From: a virus
IMG/VR virus record: IMGVR_UViG_3300023108_001641
Span: 1-47,775 of that record
DNA length: 47,775 bases
Strand: one strand, 5' to 3'
Shown: positions 27,392 to 35,639 of the stretch, in pieces
Position numbering within the stretch: the stretch's first letter is position 1
Layout of the letters: every line of letters begins with the position of its first letter
Notes under the pieces: model-generated
The model's input: only the letters and a program-made list of their open reading frames with translations
Told to the model about the DNA's origin: nothing
Database searches by the model: none
Program-made: the position numbers and the translations under genes

Positions 27392-27550
27392 TTAATTAAA
27401 AATTGAAGCAACCTTCGAGAACAATTCTGCAATCTGCTCTTGATTAGTTGCCAGTTGAACTTTGGCATCAGCCCACGAATTGGTCTGATACTCTACAATC
27501 TTGTCCTTTTCATGAACAAGAAACTCTTTTATTTTTGTTACTGTTTCCAT
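27392..27550 (-). CDS. Small helical protein, 52 aa
   Basis: ATG 27550 with AGGAGG six bases upstream opens 52 codons of amphipathic helix (KEFLVHEKDKIVEYQTN, LATNQEQIAELFSKV). No family recognised. It is the first gene of the lipoprotein operon, close to the promoter at 27570-27598. Confidence 0.65.
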   Translation of the reverse strand: METVTKIKEFLVHEKDKIVEYQTNSWADAKVQLATNQEQIAELFSKVASIFN

Positions 27551-27569
27551 GTAACCTCCTAATGTTAGT

Positions 27570-27598
27570 ACTATACTATAGTATTAATCAAAGGTCAA
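27570..27598 (-). promoter_or_regulatory. Early (sigma70-type) promoter overlapping a stop codon
   Basis: TTGACC, 17 bases, TATAGT on the minus strand, preceded by CCAAAAA. The TGA of the upstream oxygenase gene lies inside the -35 element. It drives the lipoprotein operon. Confidence 0.8.
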
Positions 27599-28239
27599 GT
27601 GTTTTTGGTTAAGAAGTCTTCTGAAGCGAAGAATACGTAATTAATGATAACCCTGCGGTTGTGATCAACTGGATTAGAACTTGCATGAAACCTATTACTT
27701 GCAAATACAATAGCACTACCTTTTTTGGGAGGATTACTATGTATAAGTTCAAAATTTTTGTATCCTCCGTAGTTTAACTTATCAGCAAAAATAGGGTTTT
27801 CATGAAATACTTTGTCAAAGATTTTTGTATCGCCATCTGAATCATTTACATAATAAACCATACTATATGCTTTGGTATTATTTCTTAGATCAATATGCGG
27901 CGGATGATACTTGTCTTTTTGTTCTACATCTTTCATCAACATGTTAACTTTGATACGCTGTGGCTGTTCGATTTTACTCTGCATATGATGTTCTAAGAAA
28001 TGCAATGGAGACATTAGTAATTCAAATTGAGGACTTATAACTCCTCTGTCATGTGCATAGACATCGTGTTGAAATTGATAGGTTTCTTGGATGCAACTAT
28101 TTGTATGATCATAGTTGTCATCTACTCCTGAAGTTTGGTCTCTATAGCCCCAAGCAAAGTCATCACGCCAACAGGTTACTGTTTCAATCTGATTAGCTAG
28201 ACTTTCGGGAACTAGTTTATCTATAATTTTGTAATCCAT
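27595..28239 (-). CDS. 2OG-Fe(II) oxygenase, prolyl-4-hydroxylase-like
   Basis: The iron site is read from YHPPHIDLRNNTKAYS (HxD) and FASNRFHASSNP with a following Arg-rich strand DHNRRVIINYVF for 2-oxoglutarate. VYYVNDSDGDTKIFDK between them is typical of the family. About 214 residues from ATG 28239; an earlier TTG at 28257 would overlap the hydrolase gene and is less likely. Substrate unknown. It is the fourth of five such oxygenases in the window. Confidence 0.8.
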   Translation of the reverse strand: MDYKIIDKLVPESLANQIETVTCWRDDFAWGYRDQTSGVDDNYDHTNSCIQETYQFQHDVYAHDRGVISPQFELLMSPLHFLEHHMQSKIEQPQRIKVNMLMKDVEQKDKYHPPHIDLRNNTKAYSMVYYVNDSDGDTKIFDKVFHENPIFADKLNYGGYKNFELIHSNPPKKGSAIVFASNRFHASSNPVDHNRRVIINYVFFASEDFLTKNT

Positions 28240-28247
28240 GTTAGTAC

Positions 28248-28868
28248 TTATTGCCAACGATAAAACTTATGGCTATCAATTGAGCCTACATATTGAAGTT
28301 CTCTTGCCCAACTAGGTTTTACATAGTGTGCATGATAGTGTGTAGAACCTTCAGTTATTCCGCGATACTTTTCGGAATAGATTAATGTGTAAGCAATGTA
28401 CTGAGCTTGAGCCCATGCAGTCTTGTCCGCAATATTTTCTGCCTTGCCGTCACAGTACCAACTGAACTGGCACATATTACGCACAGGAAAATACACTCGT
28501 TCGTGATCAGCTAGATCAGGATCTTGTCTAGTCTTCCAACTTTCTTTCACTGGGCCTTGTTTGACCACTTCACAAATAGTCGCAGGATAACGTCTATCTC
28601 TTACGCGGTTTAATACTACATCTGCAACTGCTACCTGTCCTGCAACTGAATCACTTCGAGATTCAAAATAAATGTTTTCAGCTAGACAGTATGCTTCTGG
28701 ATCTTGTTCTCGTGTAAAAAGTTCATCTTGGACTGTTCCATCATCATTAAGATAAACTGTCTTACCGTCGTTTGTTGTCAATTGAATTGTGCTGGCAACT
28801 AAAGTATTTGCAGTGCCTGTGGAAATCATTGTTACTAAGAAAGCAACAAATAATGTACTACGAGTCAT
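28248..28868 (-). CDS. SleB-like cell-wall hydrolase, exported
   Basis: An N-terminal signal segment (LFVAFLVTMISTGTAN) precedes a Hydrolase_2/SleB domain: CLAENIYFESRSDSVAGQVAV with the catalytic-type Glu, VVLNRVRDRRYPATIC and FSWYCDG. Such enzymes are lytic transglycosylases or amidases of peptidoglycan. In a phage it could serve lysis or entry. The GAGGG ribosome binding site favours the ATG at 28868. Confidence 0.88.
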   Translation of the reverse strand: MTRSTLFVAFLVTMISTGTANTLVASTIQLTTNDGKTVYLNDDGTVQDELFTREQDPEAYCLAENIYFESRSDSVAGQVAVADVVLNRVRDRRYPATICEVVKQGPVKESWKTRQDPDLADHERVYFPVRNMCQFSWYCDGKAENIADKTAWAQAQYIAYTLIYSEKYRGITEGSTHYHAHYVKPSWARELQYVGSIDSHKFYRWQ

Positions 28869-28921
28869 TATATCCCTCATGTTCTATATATTCCGTTTTT
28901 GTTGATAGATTAATACGCATA

Positions 28922-29296
28922 TTAGTTTCTACGCATTTGTGCGATATCTTTTGCATCTTGTTTGTTGTCAGCAAATACAGGTACAAGATTACTCTTATGC
29001 ATAACTGCAACACCTAGTAACTGACGTTCGCCTGAATACTGATGACTTTGTTTTTGCGGACAATGTCCGTCTATCTTATCGCTAGTAGGAACAGTGTTGC
29101 GATCACTGCTATAATCTGGAATGGTATTAACTGGAGCTCTTTCGCCCCTTGCTTTCATTTGATCAGGATGAACACCCATCTTACGTAACCATTTGTCATG
29201 TTCGATTTGTGCCTGACGATCTCTTTGGGTAATGCCTTTGGGTTTGCGTTTCTTAGTATTGATTGTGGACATGCCACGTACTAGATGCATAGTCAT
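28922..29296 (-). CDS. Hypothetical basic protein, 124 aa
   Basis: The N-terminal part is basic (STINTKKRKPKGITQRDRQA), the C-terminal part ends in a segment HKSNLVPVFADNKQDAKDIA, a pattern seen in uncharacterised proteins of T4-like marine phages. No catalytic motif. It has its own promoter at 29329-29357. Confidence 0.65.
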   Translation of the reverse strand: MTMHLVRGMSTINTKKRKPKGITQRDRQAQIEHDKWLRKMGVHPDQMKARGERAPVNTIPDYSSDRNTVPTSDKIDGHCPQKQSHQYSGERQLLGVAVMHKSNLVPVFADNKQDAKDIAQMRRN

Positions 29297-29328
29297 TTGC
29301 GCCTGCCTTTCTGCCTATTACAACTACT

Positions 29329-29357
29329 AATATACAGTAAGTAGGCGCAAATGTCAA
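29329..29357 (-). promoter_or_regulatory. Early (sigma70-type) promoter
   Basis: TTGACA, 17 bases, TATATT on the minus strand, with CCAAAAAA upstream. It drives the 124-residue protein and probably the SleB-like hydrolase. Confidence 0.82.
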
Positions 29358-29375
29358 GTTTTTTGGTAAAATTAA

Positions 29376-29639
29376 TTACGCTACAGTTCTTCTCTTAAGA
29401 ATTGTGTACTCAACTGCTGGTCTACCTTGGTAGCCACTTTCTACAGGAGTAGTTTTGATGTTAAAACCAGCTTCTCTTAGCTCAGTTAATCTAGCACCTG
29501 GAGATTGGATGTCCATATCTCTTAAATCTTCAGAAGTAAATGTTTTACCATTTCCCCAGAAGTTTGCTAAAATAGTTTGGTTTTGTGAACCTTCTTTGAA
29601 AAACTTCGTGCCTATTGCACTTTTGTTTACTCTTGGCAT
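29376..29639 (-). CDS. Winged-helix-like small protein, 87 aa
   Basis: The stretch KTFTSEDLRDMDIQSPGARL followed by ELREAGFNIKTTPVESG matches the small helix-turn-helix/wing proteins of T4-like phages, in which a recognition helix precedes a beta wing. It is likely DNA-binding. ATG 29639 has AGGAGC upstream. It has its own promoter at 29689-29717. Confidence 0.65.
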   Translation of the reverse strand: MPRVNKSAIGTKFFKEGSQNQTILANFWGNGKTFTSEDLRDMDIQSPGARLTELREAGFNIKTTPVESGYQGRPAVEYTILKRRTVA

Positions 29640-29688
29640 GTTAAGCTCCTTTTTTATTATTGTTATTATTTTGTTTAACATAGTCTAC

Positions 29689-29717
29689 ACTATACTATAA
29701 GTCGCGCTAAAAGTCAA
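29689..29717 (-). promoter_or_regulatory. Early (sigma70-type) promoter overlapping a stop codon
   Basis: TTGACT, 17 bases, TATAGT on the minus strand, with CCAAAA upstream. The TGA of the 467-residue gene lies inside the -35 element. Confidence 0.8.
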
Positions 29718-31117
29718 CCTATTTTGGTAAACATAGGATATTTTCCAGGAGTTGTGCCTTCTAAAAGCAATATTTTTACGCTTTTTTGAAGTTTTTCCAC
29801 GTTTTTGTAGTGTTTTTCCACTAAATTATCTAGTCCATATATAGGATAGCTGTTTAACCACGCAAAAATGTCACTGTACATGAATAAAACACGTTCGTAT
29901 CCGTTCTTTTCTATCATTCGGACTATATTGTCTACATTTTGTAGTATATTTTGTACTACATAATAGTGCTTTGCTTTTTTGTATGATTTCCAAGCCTTGG
30001 GCCAATCGTCAAATTGTTGCTGAAGATTTTCTATGTCACTGATATTCCACACAGGCAGTGGCCCTCCGTTTTGAGTAGTAGTTGGCATGCCTTCTATAGT
30101 ACCATCCCAATGTTCTATTGCAAATGCTTTACCTTCTATTCTGTCTTTACTAAAATCGTAGTGTATATAATCACAATTATTTTTAATAACATTTTTTCCA
30201 AGAGATAGTATGACTTCTTTCCAACCTTGTGTTGGACTTATAATACAATCTACTTTAGATAAATCTTCTTTAAAATCTTCAAACCTAGGCACATAAATTT
30301 TTTCCGAATTAAAGTAGCAAAAGTCTCCGATAAAAACTTGTTGTTTTTGTTTGTTTAAAACTTTGATTAACTTTTCATGTCCTGTAAACTCTATTTTTTC
30401 ATTATTAATTTTTTTACTAGCTCTGTCTCTGTAAATTTTTAGTGTTGTGATCCAGCTTGCAAGGTTATCTTCAGGATAGGTATATGCATAAGTCTTTCTT
30501 ACATGTTGAGGGATGTTTAGCACAGGAAGTCCTAGTAGGCAACTTTTTTCTATCAAACGCCAACCAACACCACACTTCACATCTACATCTGAATGATGAC
30601 CCTCATCTTTTTCAATAAACAAAGGTGTGTATGTGTCATGTATCTTTTGTTCTGAAACTTTTATTTTAGGCAGTTTTGCTCCGTTAATCCATTCTTCTTT
30701 ACCCAAAGGTGCAAAGTTTACCTTTCTCCATTGTTTACAATTTATTACACTTATCTGAGGCCATAGCTTGAAGTATTTTGTACCTGATTTTGGATTCATT
30801 GTAGGATTGTTAAATTTTGTGCTTTCATATTCGTCTATAATTTGCCCTGCTACTAAAAACTCAGGAGCGCCATCTAACCATTTCCTTATTTGTTTGTCAA
30901 ACTCTGTTGTAGTTCTACCATCAAACACTATACCTTGATGAACAAATACCAAATAGTCATTGTTGTGGCAATACTGTTCTACAGTTTTTTTAGTTGCTCC
31001 AAAATGTTCCCAATCTATTTGTGTAGCAGTGCAACCAAACTTCATATAATATCTATCCCACGATTGGTCATGGGTCAACGTATCCTTAATAACGTAAATA
31101 TATTTTATTGAGAGCAT
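29714..31117 (-). CDS. Large hypothetical protein, possible glycosyltransferase-like, 467 aa
   Basis: No family is recognised with confidence. The N-terminal half has strand-loop patterns such as NDYLVFVHQGIVFDG and the segment EGHHSDVDVKCGVGWRLIE, which recall GT-A fold glycosyltransferases, while the C-terminal half has VDCIISPTQGWKEVILSLG and looks like a second alpha/beta domain. No clear DxD motif can be fixed. It overlaps the Asp-hydroxylase-like gene upstream by 13 bases, so a joint role in protein or glycan modification is possible. Confidence 0.5.
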   Translation of the reverse strand: MLSIKYIYVIKDTLTHDQSWDRYYMKFGCTATQIDWEHFGATKKTVEQYCHNNDYLVFVHQGIVFDGRTTTEFDKQIRKWLDGAPEFLVAGQIIDEYESTKFNNPTMNPKSGTKYFKLWPQISVINCKQWRKVNFAPLGKEEWINGAKLPKIKVSEQKIHDTYTPLFIEKDEGHHSDVDVKCGVGWRLIEKSCLLGLPVLNIPQHVRKTYAYTYPEDNLASWITTLKIYRDRASKKINNEKIEFTGHEKLIKVLNKQKQQVFIGDFCYFNSEKIYVPRFEDFKEDLSKVDCIISPTQGWKEVILSLGKNVIKNNCDYIHYDFSKDRIEGKAFAIEHWDGTIEGMPTTTQNGGPLPVWNISDIENLQQQFDDWPKAWKSYKKAKHYYVVQNILQNVDNIVRMIEKNGYERVLFMYSDIFAWLNSYPIYGLDNLVEKHYKNVEKLQKSVKILLLEGTTPGKYPMFTKIG

Positions 31118-31797
31118 ATTTTTCTTAGAGCGTTTTCTTGATATTCGTACATTACAGGTTCTTGTTCTCCGTGTACAATAAAATGATATCTATCTTCGTC
31201 ACTATCATTTACAACGCTATGCATCATTCCTGTATTCGGATATATCGCATAACTTTTATCAAAAGGAAGATATCCTTTTTCGTGTACATAAAACTTACAA
31301 CCTTTTGGATTATTAATTGCAATATTAAGTGCGCCACCTACAAACAAACTTCTGTCAATATGTGGTGCAATATATCCACCAGGTGCGACTTTCATTATCC
31401 TTACTCTAGTAAATTTTTTATAAGGTAATCTTTTTATGAATTTTTTACATGCTGGTAGATATTCTGATACATCAGTCCAGCGATTTTCTTTACAGTAGTC
31501 TTGGTATCCGTATCTGCTATGTGCTTGTGTATGTGTGCTACTTAATCCGTATAATGTTATTGCTTCCCAACCAGTACCGTCTCCTCCGCGATGTGGTACA
31601 AAGTTATCACGCAAAGGTTTAATTTCATTTAAAAGTTTTTCAAAGTTTGGTACAGGAAAATTATCTGCAAGTGCTACAGGAATATAAGGACCTAATTTCC
31701 TTGTGTCTCTATTTTCCCATTCGCTAATATTATTATAAGGAGCAAGTGCTTCATAGTCATTTGCCTCAGCGAATTTTCTTACTTCTATTGGAATCAT
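31105..31797 (-). CDS. Aspartyl/asparaginyl beta-hydroxylase-like oxygenase
   Basis: The iron site is in GYIAPHIDRSLFVGGALNIA and a second His in YPNTGMMHSVVNDSDEDRYH, with the Arg that binds 2-oxoglutarate close to it; NNPKGCKFYVHEKG between them is typical of Asp/Asn hydroxylases. At 230 residues it is a single catalytic domain. Known relatives hydroxylate Asp or Asn in proteins. Its overlap with the 467-residue gene suggests a shared pathway. Confidence 0.8.
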   Translation of the reverse strand: MIPIEVRKFAEANDYEALAPYNNISEWENRDTRKLGPYIPVALADNFPVPNFEKLLNEIKPLRDNFVPHRGGDGTGWEAITLYGLSSTHTQAHSRYGYQDYCKENRWTDVSEYLPACKKFIKRLPYKKFTRVRIMKVAPGGYIAPHIDRSLFVGGALNIAINNPKGCKFYVHEKGYLPFDKSYAIYPNTGMMHSVVNDSDEDRYHFIVHGEQEPVMYEYQENALRKICSQ

Positions 31798-31822
31798 AAA
31801 ATATATATCGCTTAATATTATT

Positions 31823-32260
31823 TTAACTAGGTAAAGTGACTACACCCTCACGTAATAGTTTTTCTCTGTTGGCCATGTGTTTCATTTGTATTTCTTCTTT
31901 GGAGCCTCCAAAGTAAGCTACAGCATGTCCTTCTTCGATTAGTATATCAGTAGCTCGTTTGCCGTCAATAAGAAAGTCTCCTAAGATTCTTCCAAACTTG
32001 CCTTTTTTATCTTCACCACTTTTATCTATTTCAGTTTTTAGAACTTGCATTGATCCTATAGGTAGCAGTTCTTTTAGTTTGGCTTTGCTTGCTAATCCAA
32101 ACGCCTTTTCTACTTTATCTCTTGTTCTAGACTCGGGTGTATCTATGCCCATCATACGCACACGCTCTTTGTGCATCCACACACCAAAACCTAGATCTAT
32201 ATCTACATCAACTGTGTCTCCGTCTACAACTCTTAATATTTTACATTTATATTCATACAT
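31823..32260 (-). CDS. Staphylococcal-type thermonuclease (SNase fold)
   Basis: The SNase signature is present: ILRVVDGDTVDVDIDLGF, ERVRMMGIDTPESR with the first catalytic Arg, a KAKLKELL helix, and KFGRILGDFLIDG with the second Arg. It is one domain of 145 residues with no signal peptide, so it acts inside the cell or after lysis. Likely a calcium-dependent endonuclease that could help degrade host nucleic acid. Confidence 0.92.
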   Translation of the reverse strand: MYEYKCKILRVVDGDTVDVDIDLGFGVWMHKERVRMMGIDTPESRTRDKVEKAFGLASKAKLKELLPIGSMQVLKTEIDKSGEDKKGKFGRILGDFLIDGKRATDILIEEGHAVAYFGGSKEEIQMKHMANREKLLREGVVTLPS

Positions 32261-32261
32261 A

Positions 32262-32498
32262 TTATTCTCCTTCTATATCAACTTCCTTCGAACCCATCGG
32301 ATCCATCGTCGTCGATTCGTTTTTCATCTCTTGGTCGTTTTTTTTTGAAAACAGATCTTCAAAACTTAAGGCTGTTACAAAAATTGTTGTGGCGGCTAAC
32401 ATTGGCATTGTGTATATCATCTTCTCAGTAATGAATGCTACAGTCCAAGTTGGTGCTAGTACAGCTGATGCTTTTATTGTCGCTAGTTTCCAATTCAT
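32262..32498 (-). CDS. Small membrane protein, 78 aa
   Basis: Two hydrophobic segments (TWTVAFITEKMIYTMPML and AATTIFVTALSF) followed by a polar, methionine-rich tail (KNDQEMKNESTTMDPMG). Its ATG overlaps the TGA of the gene before (ATGA). This layout is common among small phage membrane proteins; function unknown. Confidence 0.6.
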   Translation of the reverse strand: MNWKLATIKASAVLAPTWTVAFITEKMIYTMPMLAATTIFVTALSFEDLFSKKNDQEMKNESTTMDPMGSKEVDIEGE

Positions 32499-32836
32499 CC
32501 TAAATCCATCCTCCATGGCAGTATAGTATAGCCTAGCGGTGCTAGGACGTATTGTTCGAAGCAGTAGAATGATATCAGTGCTAGTATAGTTCTAGCCCAC
32601 CAAGGCAACTTAATTACTTGATTTCTTAATGGTGTCATAGCCCAAAATATAAAACGTGCTACGTGTCCCCAAAACCAATCACCAATATTAAATGGTGGTG
32701 TCTTCCATAGTATCACAGGTACCAACAGCCACCATAACCATAATGGATAATCATCATCCGGAGTATCAAAATAAATTGCAAGTGCAATCATTCCTAGTAG
32801 ATAAAGACCTATGTATTTTTTAAGGTGCTGGGTCAT
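32495..32836 (-). CDS. Membrane protein, 113 aa
   Basis: Three likely membrane helices: YIGLYLLGMIALAIYF, WLWWLLVPVILW and ARTILALISFYCF, with a Trp-rich interface (FNIGDWFWGHVARFIFWAM). No family recognised. The gene overlaps its neighbours on both sides by four bases, in a chain of four small membrane or exported proteins. Confidence 0.65.
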   Translation of the reverse strand: MTQHLKKYIGLYLLGMIALAIYFDTPDDDYPLWLWWLLVPVILWKTPPFNIGDWFWGHVARFIFWAMTPLRNQVIKLPWWARTILALISFYCFEQYVLAPLGYTILPWRMDLG

Positions 32837-33003
32837 TTGTTTACATTAATCCAAATACAGTCTACAGTTTGTCCTTTTGCTGTGACAAGCACACTTGCTT
32901 TACTCATTGCTGAAACGCAAGTTTCTTTATCTTCATAGTTACCAATATGGTATGTTTCCATTTGGTTAGTAGCAGTTAACGCTATCCATAACAAAGCCCA
33001 CAT
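32833..33003 (-). CDS. Small exported protein, 56 aa
   Basis: A short N-terminal leader (MWALLWIALTATNQ) is followed by a mature part with KETCVSAMSKAS and VDCIWINVN, two cysteines that could pair. The plan resembles the protein at 4289-4477. It shares one base with the stop of the gene upstream and four bases with the start of the next. Confidence 0.6.
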   Translation of the reverse strand: MWALLWIALTATNQMETYHIGNYEDKETCVSAMSKASVLVTAKGQTVDCIWINVNK

Positions 33004-33197
33004 TATTCACTGCCAAACATTTCTATTAAAGGCGGCCCAAAGTTTCCTGCGGCCCATCCTAGTGCAACAATAGCAATGACGCCAATGACTAACCATTTCA
33101 TTTTGAAGTCGTCTACATCCATTCTAATTGCCACAAGCTCATTTCCTAGTATACGAAGTTGAATCTCCATTTTACCTTTGTCATCTGTTTCTGCCAT
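33003..33197 (-). CDS. Small single-helix membrane protein, 64 aa
   Basis: A charged, helical N-terminal half (KMEIQLRILGNELVAIRMD) followed by one membrane helix (WLVIGVIAIVALGWAAG). This layout is that of small phage proteins sometimes proposed as lysis accessories. No firm family. It follows the 44-residue basic protein gene by three bases. Confidence 0.6.
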   Translation of the reverse strand: MAETDDKGKMEIQLRILGNELVAIRMDVDDFKMKWLVIGVIAIVALGWAAGNFGPPLIEMFGSE

Positions 33198-33200
33198 TTA

Positions 33201-33335
33201 TTATCTTCCTTGTCCTCTGTACTTTTTGAAACTTCTGCGTTTACTTTTATTCATTTTGCATGTCGACGGCTTACGTCCTATGCTAGTTTTGTGAAACACA
33301 GGTTCATGTGCAATATATGCCTTGTGTAACTTCAT
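33201..33335 (-). CDS. Small basic protein, 44 aa
   Basis: ATG 33335 with GGGAGG upstream opens 44 codons ending in NKSKRRSFKKYRGQGR; the C-terminal pattern KKYRGQG is one I know from small proteins of T4-like marine phages. Very basic, so nucleic-acid binding is likely. A TATAAATA late promoter lies at 33361-33368. Confidence 0.65.
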   Translation of the reverse strand: MKLHKAYIAHEPVFHKTSIGRKPSTCKMNKSKRRSFKKYRGQGR

Positions 33336-33360
33336 AATAACCTCCCAATCATTATATGTG

Positions 33361-33368
33361 TATTTATA
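33361..33368 (-). promoter_or_regulatory. T4-type late promoter (TATAAATA, exact)
   Basis: Exact late consensus on the minus strand, 25 bases before the 44-residue basic protein gene. It probably drives the chain of small genes down to the thermonuclease. Confidence 0.65.
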
Positions 33369-33379
33369 GGAATAGCCAT

Positions 33380-33404
33380 AAAAAAAGGGTGCGTTAAGCA
33401 CCCT
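33380..33404 (-). terminator. Intrinsic terminator after the small porin-like gene
   Basis: AGGGTGC and GCACCC form a stem with a five-base loop, followed on the minus strand by seven Ts. Confidence 0.85.
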
Positions 33405-33429
33405 TAGTAACTGACCATGTCAGCTAATG

Positions 33430-33807
33430 TTAGAAGCTAAATGAAGCGCCAACTGTGATGTCGCTTCTTGTTTCAGTTTCTAAATTGTACGAAACTTCAC
33501 CATACACTTTCCAGTTGCTGTCCATCATATGTTCAGCTTTGAAATCTAGTGTAGGTAATGTATCTGTGTGGTCCAACAACATAAAATCTGTGTTGTTATT
33601 CCATACAGTTAAATCTGTACCAACTGATAACTCAGTTGCACCACCTAACCAATAAGATGCTTTAGGTGTCAATGTAACATCTAGTACTTCTGTGTTAACA
33701 TTGTACTGAGAATCTAATTCGCCTGAAAAGCTAAGGCCTGAAGCCTCTTCCGCAATTACAGGAGAAGACATAGCCAATAAGGCCACTGTGGCAAGTTGTT
33801 TAATCAT
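33430..33807 (-). CDS. Small outer-membrane beta-barrel-like protein, 125 aa
   Basis: A signal peptide ends at PVIA; the mature 106 residues alternate hydrophobic and polar residues in strands (YNVNTEVLDVTLTPKASYWL, TELSVGTDLTVWN) and end with GASFSF, the terminal Phe typical of outer-membrane barrels. About eight strands would fit. Its promoter (33873-33901) and terminator make it a single-gene unit, so it is probably well expressed. It may alter envelope permeability. Confidence 0.75.
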   Translation of the reverse strand: MIKQLATVALLAMSSPVIAEEASGLSFSGELDSQYNVNTEVLDVTLTPKASYWLGGATELSVGTDLTVWNNNTDFMLLDHTDTLPTLDFKAEHMMDSNWKVYGEVSYNLETETRSDITVGASFSF

Positions 33808-33872
33808 TGCTTATTCTTTCCTTTTTTTATTGTAAGAACATAATGGGGGGGAGGTTATTATGCTCTATAGTA

Positions 33873-33901
33873 TGTATACTTTCTCTTTCAAAAAAGTTCA
33901 A
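33873..33901 (-). promoter_or_regulatory. Early (sigma70-type) promoter
   Basis: TTGAAC, 17 bases, TATACA on the minus strand, in the gap between the TonB receptor and the porin-like gene. The rest of this 160-base gap holds a run of Gs (33844-33851) and nothing else I can name. Confidence 0.65.
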
Positions 33902-33966
33902 GTTATTTTGCCAACCACGACAAAAAACTTTAATTGTGTTGCATATGAACAACACAAACTTATATA

Positions 33967-35571
33967 TCAAAAACTAGACGAAATCATAAATTTTAATGAA
34001 CGTCCATCTTGACTAAATCCGTGCGGTGACTCGTACTGCTCGTTAAGTACATTTGCCATTGTAACACCTAGATTAATTCCGTAATAGTTTTTGCTAAAAC
34101 TTAAATCTAATAGATGTAATTCTGGCATATTAATTGTAGTCCAATTTGAATTGTGTATATCTAAATGTTTGCCTTTGTATTTGTAGTTGGTAGTAATATT
34201 ATATGAATCTATTTCTAAATTATGTAATAGTCCTAAATTATAATTAGGACGTCTAAGAGACTTTATGTCAAACTTTTCACTGTCTATGTAACTAGCAAAA
34301 AGTTTTAGATTTTTTTGATTGTAGCTTAATTCTATTCCTTGGTTGTTGAGGTCACCGATATCAGATTGAAAAAATGTAGAAGTAAAGTTTTTGTAATCTA
34401 AACTTATTTCTTGTGTATTACTGTGTTCTTTATCTGTCCATGTTGTAGCATTTTTATATCCTGTTGAATGATTGCCACGTAATGTAAAATCTTTTATAGG
34501 TTGTATGAATCCTATCTTGTAGGTACTTGCATCTTCATCTAGTCTGTAGTGATAAGAAAATATATCGTAACTAAAATTTCCATATAAACCTATGTTATGG
34601 TATTTGTTGGTTTTAGATTCATCATGTTTGTAATCAAATCCTAATCCCCAATTATCTTTTTTGTGTTCACCTTTTATCATATAGCTGTTGCTTTGATAAT
34701 GTGCATCATCATACTGTCTATCATATTCGTGTGTATGTAAAGTAAGTGTAGTAGTTCCTAGTTTATTATAATAATCTAAGCCTGTTTGAAATGCGTAAAA
34801 AGTATTGTCAGCCCATTTGCCTTCTTGTATATCTAAACTATGTCCGTCTATTTCTGCAAAAGTATTTCTAGCAAAAAAACTATTACGCCAATGTAAATTA
34901 TAGTCAAACCATTTGCTTGTGTTTATTCCTATGTTCTTTGCTTCTACACCATCTTTTTCTTCTGCGCCTGCAAGTGCTGACTGTGTTTCAGATTCGTGTA
35001 CACCTCCTGAAAAACTTATATCCCAGTCATTGTATGTTTTCACATAATAGTTTCCGCTTACAGTGTTAGGATCAGCTTTAACTTTATTTTGATAATCAAC
35101 TGTTGTTATAAAATTAATAGCACCGCCTATTGCATCTGCACCAAAATGTGCTCCTGCACTTCCTTTGTAGACATCAATTTGGTAAACATTAAACATAAAG
35201 TCTTGTCCTATATCAAATGCACCTGTTGGTGTAGAGAAATCATTTATAGGAATACCGTTTAACAAAACTTGTGTATGATTGCTGTTAGATCCTCTTAGGA
35301 ATATTGATGCTTGTTGCCCAGTAGTTCCAGATTGTGCTACATCAACTCCTTGTACAAAGTTAAGCACACTTGGTAAGTCTACTAGGTTGTGTTTTTCTAT
35401 TTCAGTTTTAGATATAACATACGAAGGAGAAATTGCATCTCCTGTAAGATTACTATTACCTAACGGTATAGTTAGATGTAGACAAGGAGGATCATCATTC
35501 CAACTACAAGTTTCATCATTAGCAATTACTGATGTAGTAAGTAATAATAAAATTAAAAGACTCCTTAGCAT
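33967..35571 (-). CDS. TonB-dependent outer-membrane receptor (BtuB-like)
   Basis: A signal peptide ends at SVIA. The plug domain is clear: LVDLPSVLNFVQGVDVAQSG, SIFLRGSNSNHTQVLLNGIP and VYKGSAGAHFGADAIGGAIN, as in BtuB and other vitamin B12-type receptors. The barrel follows and ends in a terminal Phe (LKFMISSSF). At 534 residues it is shorter than Escherichia coli BtuB. A TonB box near the N-terminus is not obvious. The -10 element is so near the ATG that the message has almost no leader. A phage-made receptor could import nutrients, or mask or replace host receptors against superinfection. Confidence 0.88.
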   Translation of the reverse strand: MLRSLLILLLLTTSVIANDETCSWNDDPPCLHLTIPLGNSNLTGDAISPSYVISKTEIEKHNLVDLPSVLNFVQGVDVAQSGTTGQQASIFLRGSNSNHTQVLLNGIPINDFSTPTGAFDIGQDFMFNVYQIDVYKGSAGAHFGADAIGGAINFITTVDYQNKVKADPNTVSGNYYVKTYNDWDISFSGGVHESETQSALAGAEEKDGVEAKNIGINTSKWFDYNLHWRNSFFARNTFAEIDGHSLDIQEGKWADNTFYAFQTGLDYYNKLGTTTLTLHTHEYDRQYDDAHYQSNSYMIKGEHKKDNWGLGFDYKHDESKTNKYHNIGLYGNFSYDIFSYHYRLDEDASTYKIGFIQPIKDFTLRGNHSTGYKNATTWTDKEHSNTQEISLDYKNFTSTFFQSDIGDLNNQGIELSYNQKNLKLFASYIDSEKFDIKSLRRPNYNLGLLHNLEIDSYNITTNYKYKGKHLDIHNSNWTTINMPELHLLDLSFSKNYYGINLGVTMANVLNEQYESPHGFSQDGRSLKFMISSSF

Positions 35572-35580
35572 AAAGTCTTT

Positions 35581-35609
35581 ATTATATAATATTATTACAA
35601 AAATGTCAA
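35581..35609 (-). promoter_or_regulatory. Early (sigma70-type) promoter, consensus
   Basis: TTGACA, 17 bases, TATAAT on the minus strand: both elements match consensus. It drives the TonB-dependent receptor and starts right after the tmRNA terminator. Confidence 0.88.
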
Positions 35610-35610
35610 G

Positions 35611-35633
35611 AAAAAAGCAACTTTTCTGTTGCC
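35611..35633 (-). terminator. Intrinsic terminator of the tmRNA gene
   Basis: GCAAC, a six-base loop and GTTGC, followed on the minus strand by six Ts. Confidence 0.8.
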
Positions 35634-35639
35634 AGGTAA

